From IMG/VR virus record IMGVR_UViG_3300026321_000009, positions 1 through 36,399 of that record: DNA of 36,399 nt; one strand, given 5' to 3'. The position numbers were made by a program, and so were the translations under genes. The DNA comes from a virus. Of this stretch, positions 32,062 through 36,399 are shown in pieces (within the stretch, counting starts at the first letter, position 1; every line of letters starts with the position of its first letter). Under the pieces are notes generated by a model. The model saw nothing but the letters and a program-made list of their open reading frames with translations, was not told where the DNA came from and searched no databases.

Positions 32062-33288
32062 ATGGCTAAACAAACGCTAGGTCTAGGATCTGCCGCTAAC
32101 GATAATACGGGTGATACCCTTCGAGTCGGTGGTGATAAGATTAACGACAATTTTAACGAAATCTATACAGGTATTGGTAACGGCACTACACTATCAGTGA
32201 GTGTTACCAATGCTGCTGTAGGACAGGTATTGCGATATAATGGATCAACCTTCTTACCTTCTGACTACACTAACCTCACTGCTGGTTTGGATGTTAACGG
32301 CAATAGTATTGTTTCTGCAAGTAATGGAAACATTAACATTGCTCCAAATGGCACAGGTAACTTAACTTTAGGTGTTGGTGGTGTAACAAATACATTTACT
32401 GGTGCAGACGGAGTAATTGATTTACCGACGAAAGTAAAATATAAGAATGAGTATGCTAACTTAGGTGCTGCACCTGCTGCTGCAACTTACACTGGATACT
32501 TCTTTACAGTTGATGGTGACGATAATCCATATGTAAATATTAATATCACTGCTGGTGGAGTTGGTGATACTAGAGCAAAGTTGTTGACACAGTATTCAGG
32601 TGTTAATGATCTAGTTGACGTTGATACTACAACTGCTGCTCCTACAAATAATCAAGTCCTTAAGTGGAGTACTAGTGGAAGTAAATGGGCACCTGCTGAT
32701 GATGATTCAGGTATTTCCTCACTTAACCTCTGGGCATCAGTGGCTGGTGATACAGGATCAACTACTGCTAATACTCAGTCTGATACGTTAACGATTGCTG
32801 GTGGCACAAACATCACAACTGCTGTTGTTGGTGATACCGTAACGGTCAACTTCTCTGGAACTTTAACCACAACGTTTGCTGCTCTGACAGACACTGATGT
32901 TTCTGGTTTAACACAGGGTGACTCACTATTCTATAACGGCACTAAATGGGTACCAACTCGTAGTCCAATTACATGGTGGGAATTGAATGCTGATGGTGCA
33001 GACCATTACACATTTGCTGGACCTGGATTCACAGGGAATGTAAATGATCCAACATTATACGTGCAAAGGGGACAGACTTATGCTTTCGATAACTCAGTAC
33101 AGGGTGCAGGACATCCTTTCAGAATTCAAAGCACACAAGGTTTGGCTGGCACTCCATATACTACTGGACAAAGTGGTAGTGGTATTACAACCCTTTACTG
33201 GACTGTCCCAATGGATGCTCCAACAACTCTATATTACCAATGCACACTACATGCATTGATGAACGGCTCAATCAACGTAGTAACTTAA
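32062..33288 (+). CDS. Tail fibre-like protein with C-terminal cupredoxin-like domain, 408 aa
   Basis: The N terminus LGLGSAANDNTGDTLRVGGD followed by KINDNFNEIY is a fibre-start signature I associate with cyanophage tail proteins. Residues 45-300 are Thr/Gly/Asn-rich beta-repeat stalk, with TIAGGTNITTAVVGDTVTVN and QGDSLFYNGTKWVPTR. Residues about 305-408 resemble a cupredoxin: DPTLYVQRGQTYAFDN, then HPFRI, and YYQCTLHALMNGSINV at the end. His351, Cys394, His397 and Met400 are spaced like the His-Cys-His-Met ligands of type-1 copper sites, though the Cys-x2-His-x2-Met loop is shorter than in plastocyanin. It lies 22 nt after the giant gene. A distal fibre or accessory adhesin is most likely; copper binding is inferred. 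Confidence 0.85.
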   Translation: MAKQTLGLGSAANDNTGDTLRVGGDKINDNFNEIYTGIGNGTTLSVSVTNAAVGQVLRYNGSTFLPSDYTNLTAGLDVNGNSIVSASNGNINIAPNGTGNLTLGVGGVTNTFTGADGVIDLPTKVKYKNEYANLGAAPAAATYTGYFFTVDGDDNPYVNINITAGGVGDTRAKLLTQYSGVNDLVDVDTTTAAPTNNQVLKWSTSGSKWAPADDDSGISSLNLWASVAGDTGSTTANTQSDTLTIAGGTNITTAVVGDTVTVNFSGTLTTTFAALTDTDVSGLTQGDSLFYNGTKWVPTRSPITWWELNADGADHYTFAGPGFTGNVNDPTLYVQRGQTYAFDNSVQGAGHPFRIQSTQGLAGTPYTTGQSGSGITTLYWTVPMDAPTTLYYQCTLHALMNGSINVVT

Positions 33289-33291
33289 TAA

Positions 33292-36200
33292 ATGGCGAGG
33301 ACTATACCGGGTTCTGGTGCTTCCATCAAACCAATCTTTAATGAAGTATTTGGTGTAAGGGCAGTCGAAGTTTTGGAAGGAGGTAAGGAGTATACTTCTG
33401 CTGATCCACCAAGACTTACTATTACTGGCTGTGGCACTCCAACCGAAGAATCATTACTCTATCCTATCATCGACGACGAATCGGGTAGGATTGTTCATGT
33501 ACGGGTTTTAGCTTCTGGTAGAGGGTATGATCCATTAAGACTTAATATTTTACCATTATCCGATACTCCTAATGTCATTTCATCATTTGACATTAAGAGA
33601 ATTTGGCAAAAGAATCCTAATAGCACAACAGAAGGTACATTCTCAGGATCAACAGATAGACTAACAATTGTTTCTGACAATCATCCAAAACCTGCTGACG
33701 TAGCTGGAGAAAGAGCACCAGGTGGTGGACCTCTAGTTGATAGGAATTTTAATCAAGCATTTGTATACCGAGGCGGTAAAGACGTACCTGCTGAGGAACC
33801 AAGACCAGACCAGAAGAATAAGGTATTAGGTCTTATGGCAAATGGAGTACAACTCCATACCCCTGAATGGGGAGTAGGTCATGCTGATGTCCCTGTAGGA
33901 TTCAGTCTTGACACAGTAAAATCTAGTTTCATTAAAACTAATGATATCTATGATGGTGTAGTTGATAGTAATGTATATCAATATCAGTCTAGTAAACTAA
34001 TTAATCATCTAGCACTGAGAAATGGACCATTAGAAAATGGTTTCCAGAGAGTATTCACTTGGAATATTAAAGTAGAATTTGATAATATAATGATTCCTGT
34101 AGGTAGTGTCAATGAGACATTAGGTGCAGTTGAAGTTGGTAGGACAGTTGAGCAGGTTGGTGGTAATGCAATAGGTACAGTTGCAAAGGTTGTCAGAAAT
34201 GGAGCTGGGATAGTCCAGAGGATCTATATCAGACAGGTAACTGGTACATTTGCTAACAATGATGCTTTATTAGGTGCTAACGGTTTCCAAATGGTCATTA
34301 ACAATGACCCTACTACACTACCTAACGGTATTTTCTATATCAATTTTGGCCCAGATGCTGCTGAATTTGGACCATTCGATGTAAACGGATGGTATTTTGC
34401 TCCAGAGGATATTAAAGTCCAAGCAAATTATTTGATTATTTGGAATCAGTCTGATGCAAGTAACGGTATTACTGCTACTCATACTAATGGACATCCAATG
34501 CAATTCAGTACCACACAAGATGGTCTACTGAATGGTGGTGCATTATACACAAATACAAGTGGTTCTAGTAATGGTTGGGCAACTGACTATGAAAATGAGT
34601 TTGCTCCACTCTTCTTAATGAATAGTGATGAGACAAATCGCATCTATTATTATTGTAAATATCACCGACACATGTCTGGACATGTCGCTGATGAAGGTTA
34701 TATAACATTTGATAGTACTCCAGACACTACTGCAAGATTAAACGACTATTATATTACTGATTTCACAGCAGGATCACCACCTGATTATTCAAGACATGCT
34801 AATGGACACTCTAAGATCTTGGGTATGTCATTTGATGGTTATCCGATCTATGGTCCTTATGGATATAAGGCTGATGGCACAGTTGCTAGAGAGGTATCAG
34901 GGTATCGATTAAAGACAGGTGTTGAGATCGATGGTACTAGACCTGCTGTTGTTACAGCATCCACAGTAACACAAACTATTACCGTAGTTAGTGGTAAATT
35001 CTATGTCGGTGGTAGTGAAGTAGAATTCATTAACCTCTTTAGAGGTAAGACATATGTTTTCAATCAGGATCATTCTACTAATGATAGTAACTTCCTGTTG
35101 TTAAGCACACAAGAAAATGGTTGGCAAGCATCTGGTACACCTAATGGTGATGTATCAATCCTACATCAAGATGGTGTTGTATATAAGTTAGAAGGTGTTG
35201 TTAAGACATACACAGAATATATTTCAGGATTTAATGCTGCAACCTCCAGAACTTTAACGTTTACTCCCAGAACAGACGCACCTAGACTACTCTATACATT
35301 CTCATATTCAACATCTGATATGGGATTCAGATTAGTCCAAGATGGTTATGTAATGGGTGACCTAACTCAAGACTATATCTGGGATGCAGCAGTTTCTAAT
35401 TCAACTCTTGACAAGTTTAATGGTAAGTTTGGTGTAACTCCTGAGTATCCAAATGGCACATATGCATACTTTATGGCAGAGGATGGTTCAGGCAACCCTG
35501 TTTATCCTTATGTCATTGGTCCTCAGTACAGAGGAGTACCTACGTTTGAAGGTGATACTTTAGGAACTGTTCCTACTGAATTCCCTGGTGGTGCAGAAGG
35601 TGAAGTTGTATTAGGAGAAGGTGCTGATGCTGGTAAGGTTTCATACATCAAGATGGATAAATTTGGTGATGGTTACTTTGGTACAGCAGAAGCGAAGATT
35701 TTAGGTGGTGGAGGTACTGGTGCTACTGCAACTCCTACCGTCCAGACTGTTACAGGTCTTGCACTACTGAATCCAGGTAGAAGTTTTGCTACTCCTCCTA
35801 CTCTAATTGTTGAAGGTGGTGGTGGACAAAACGCTAAAGGTGCTGCAAAGATTGATATTACAGGTAGAGTTACAGGTGTTTCTGTTGTAAATGCTGGTGA
35901 ATTCTATCAAGAAGCTCCATACATTTTAATTACTGGTGGTGGCGGTATCGGTGCTAGAGCAGAAGCAACCATTAGTCAAGGATCTATTACTGGAATTAAT
36001 GTTATTGAAGAGGGTAGAGGTTATACATCTGCTCCTAACATTATCTTTACTAAGTTAGTCAACCTTAAGAGAAAGACGGCTGCTAGACAGTCACTTAACT
36101 CTACAGCATTCTATCTGACTGGACTACTTAAGTCACTTACTACAAGCGATACATCGATATATGTTGATGATACAAGTGCATATCCAGGTTCAGGTAAGTT

Positions 36201-36399
36201 AATAATTAACAATGAGACAGTTTCATACTCTTCCAAATCAAGAGAGAAGTTTAGTAATGTAACAAGAGGTCTCAATTTCAACTATGATCAACGTGTTATT
36301 CTTGATTCTGGACAGAATGCCCAAGACGGCACATCCAATTATAAGTTTAACGTTGGTGACCGAGTAATTAGAAGGGTTGAAAATGCTGCTAACAAGATA
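33292..36399 (+). CDS. Large tail protein with cupredoxin-like and YHYH domains (3' end beyond window)
   Basis: Open for all 1036 codons to the window edge. The ATG lies 3 nt after the previous stop, starting MARTIPGSGASIKPIFNEVF. Residues 20-90 are GxGY-like. A cupredoxin-like domain spans about 350-470, with candidate ligands His401 (in GHPMQF), Cys455, His458 and Met461 (YYYCKYHRHMSGH). A YHYH domain follows (ILGMSFDGYPIYGPYGY, about 507-523). It is split by a second, ligand-less cupredoxin-like insert (about 557-685) before GKFGVTPEYPNGTYAYFM and YPYVIGPQY. Next come GxGY repeats (about 790-920) and TSIYVDDTSAYPGSGKLIIN, matching a module of the giant protein. It is a paralogue of parts of the giant gene, probably another baseplate or fibre protein. 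Confidence 0.88.
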   Translation, partial: MARTIPGSGASIKPIFNEVFGVRAVEVLEGGKEYTSADPPRLTITGCGTPTEESLLYPIIDDESGRIVHVRVLASGRGYDPLRLNILPLSDTPNVISSFDIKRIWQKNPNSTTEGTFSGSTDRLTIVSDNHPKPADVAGERAPGGGPLVDRNFNQAFVYRGGKDVPAEEPRPDQKNKVLGLMANGVQLHTPEWGVGHADVPVGFSLDTVKSSFIKTNDIYDGVVDSNVYQYQSSKLINHLALRNGPLENGFQRVFTWNIKVEFDNIMIPVGSVNETLGAVEVGRTVEQVGGNAIGTVAKVVRNGAGIVQRIYIRQVTGTFANNDALLGANGFQMVINNDPTTLPNGIFYINFGPDAAEFGPFDVNGWYFAPEDIKVQANYLIIWNQSDASNGITATHTNGHPMQFSTTQDGLLNGGALYTNTSGSSNGWATDYENEFAPLFLMNSDETNRIYYYCKYHRHMSGHVADEGYITFDSTPDTTARLNDYYITDFTAGSPPDYSRHANGHSKILGMSFDGYPIYGPYGYKADGTVAREVSGYRLKTGVEIDGTRPAVVTASTVTQTITVVSGKFYVGGSEVEFINLFRGKTYVFNQDHSTNDSNFLLLSTQENGWQASGTPNGDVSILHQDGVVYKLEGVVKTYTEYISGFNAATSRTLTFTPRTDAPRLLYTFSYSTSDMGFRLVQDGYVMGDLTQDYIWDAAVSNSTLDKFNGKFGVTPEYPNGTYAYFMAEDGSGNPVYPYVIGPQYRGVPTFEGDTLGTVPTEFPGGAEGEVVLGEGADAGKVSYIKMDKFGDGYFGTAEAKILGGGGTGATATPTVQTVTGLALLNPGRSFATPPTLIVEGGGGQNAKGAAKIDITGRVTGVSVVNAGEFYQEAPYILITGGGGIGARAEATISQGSITGINVIEEGRGYTSAPNIIFTKLVNLKRKTAARQSLNSTAFYLTGLLKSLTTSDTSIYVDDTSAYPGSGKLIINNETVSYSSKSREKFSNVTRGLNFNYDQRVILDSGQNAQDGTSNYKFNVGDRVIRRVENAANKI

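Overview
The window is a block of late structural genes from a T4-like cyanophage (a myovirus of marine Prochlorococcus or Synechococcus). Evidence for this is a gp25 and gp6 baseplate pair joined by overlapping stop and start codons, a PAAR-type spike-tip protein, a host-derived haem oxygenase (ho1), and tail proteins built from the GxGY, YHYH, LamG and cupredoxin-like modules common in marine myoviruses. The DNA is AT-rich. Every supported gene is on the + strand. I see no tRNA, rRNA, CRISPR array or insertion sequence.

Layout. Positions 1-247 hold no gene but are dense in signals: three perfect TTTTCCACA 9-mers (the cyanobacterial DnaA-box sequence), an AT-rich stretch, a 10-bp inverted repeat, and a consensus TTGACA-17-TATAAT promoter. 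Positions 248-1510 carry four small genes of unknown function (one looks AbrB/MazE-like) and a second consensus promoter. Positions 1510-8474 are a tightly packed operon: a Cys-rich 927-aa structural protein, a PAAR-like spike tip, a 47-aa basic protein, ho1, a one-helix membrane protein, a 47-aa protein, gp25 and gp6. Stops and starts mostly overlap as TAATG or abut as TAG-ATG, so these genes are probably co-translated.

Positions 8481-32039 form one uninterrupted 7852-codon frame, about two thirds of the window. It encodes a giant mosaic tail/baseplate protein of roughly 0.8 MDa. From N to C terminus it shows a cyanophage baseplate-associated head, GxGY beta-repeats, a YHYH domain, an EF-hand-like loop, a probable beta-propeller, two LamG-type lectin folds, about 18 copies of a Cys-bearing repeat of about 100 aa interrupted by three or four alpha-helical modules, a jelly-roll-like domain, and a C-terminal head built of modules also found at the N terminus. 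Two further fibre-like genes follow. The 408-aa protein ends in a cupredoxin-like domain with an apparently complete type-1 copper ligand set. The last gene runs off the window and carries a second such site plus a YHYH domain interrupted by a degenerate third cupredoxin-like domain.

Taken together, the window reads as a baseplate and adhesion assembly line: spike tip, wedge proteins (gp25, gp6), giant fibre or wedge-attached protein, and accessory fibres, with one host-metabolism gene (ho1) inside the same transcription unit. Functions of the giant protein and fibres are inferred from recognised motifs only; no database search was possible.
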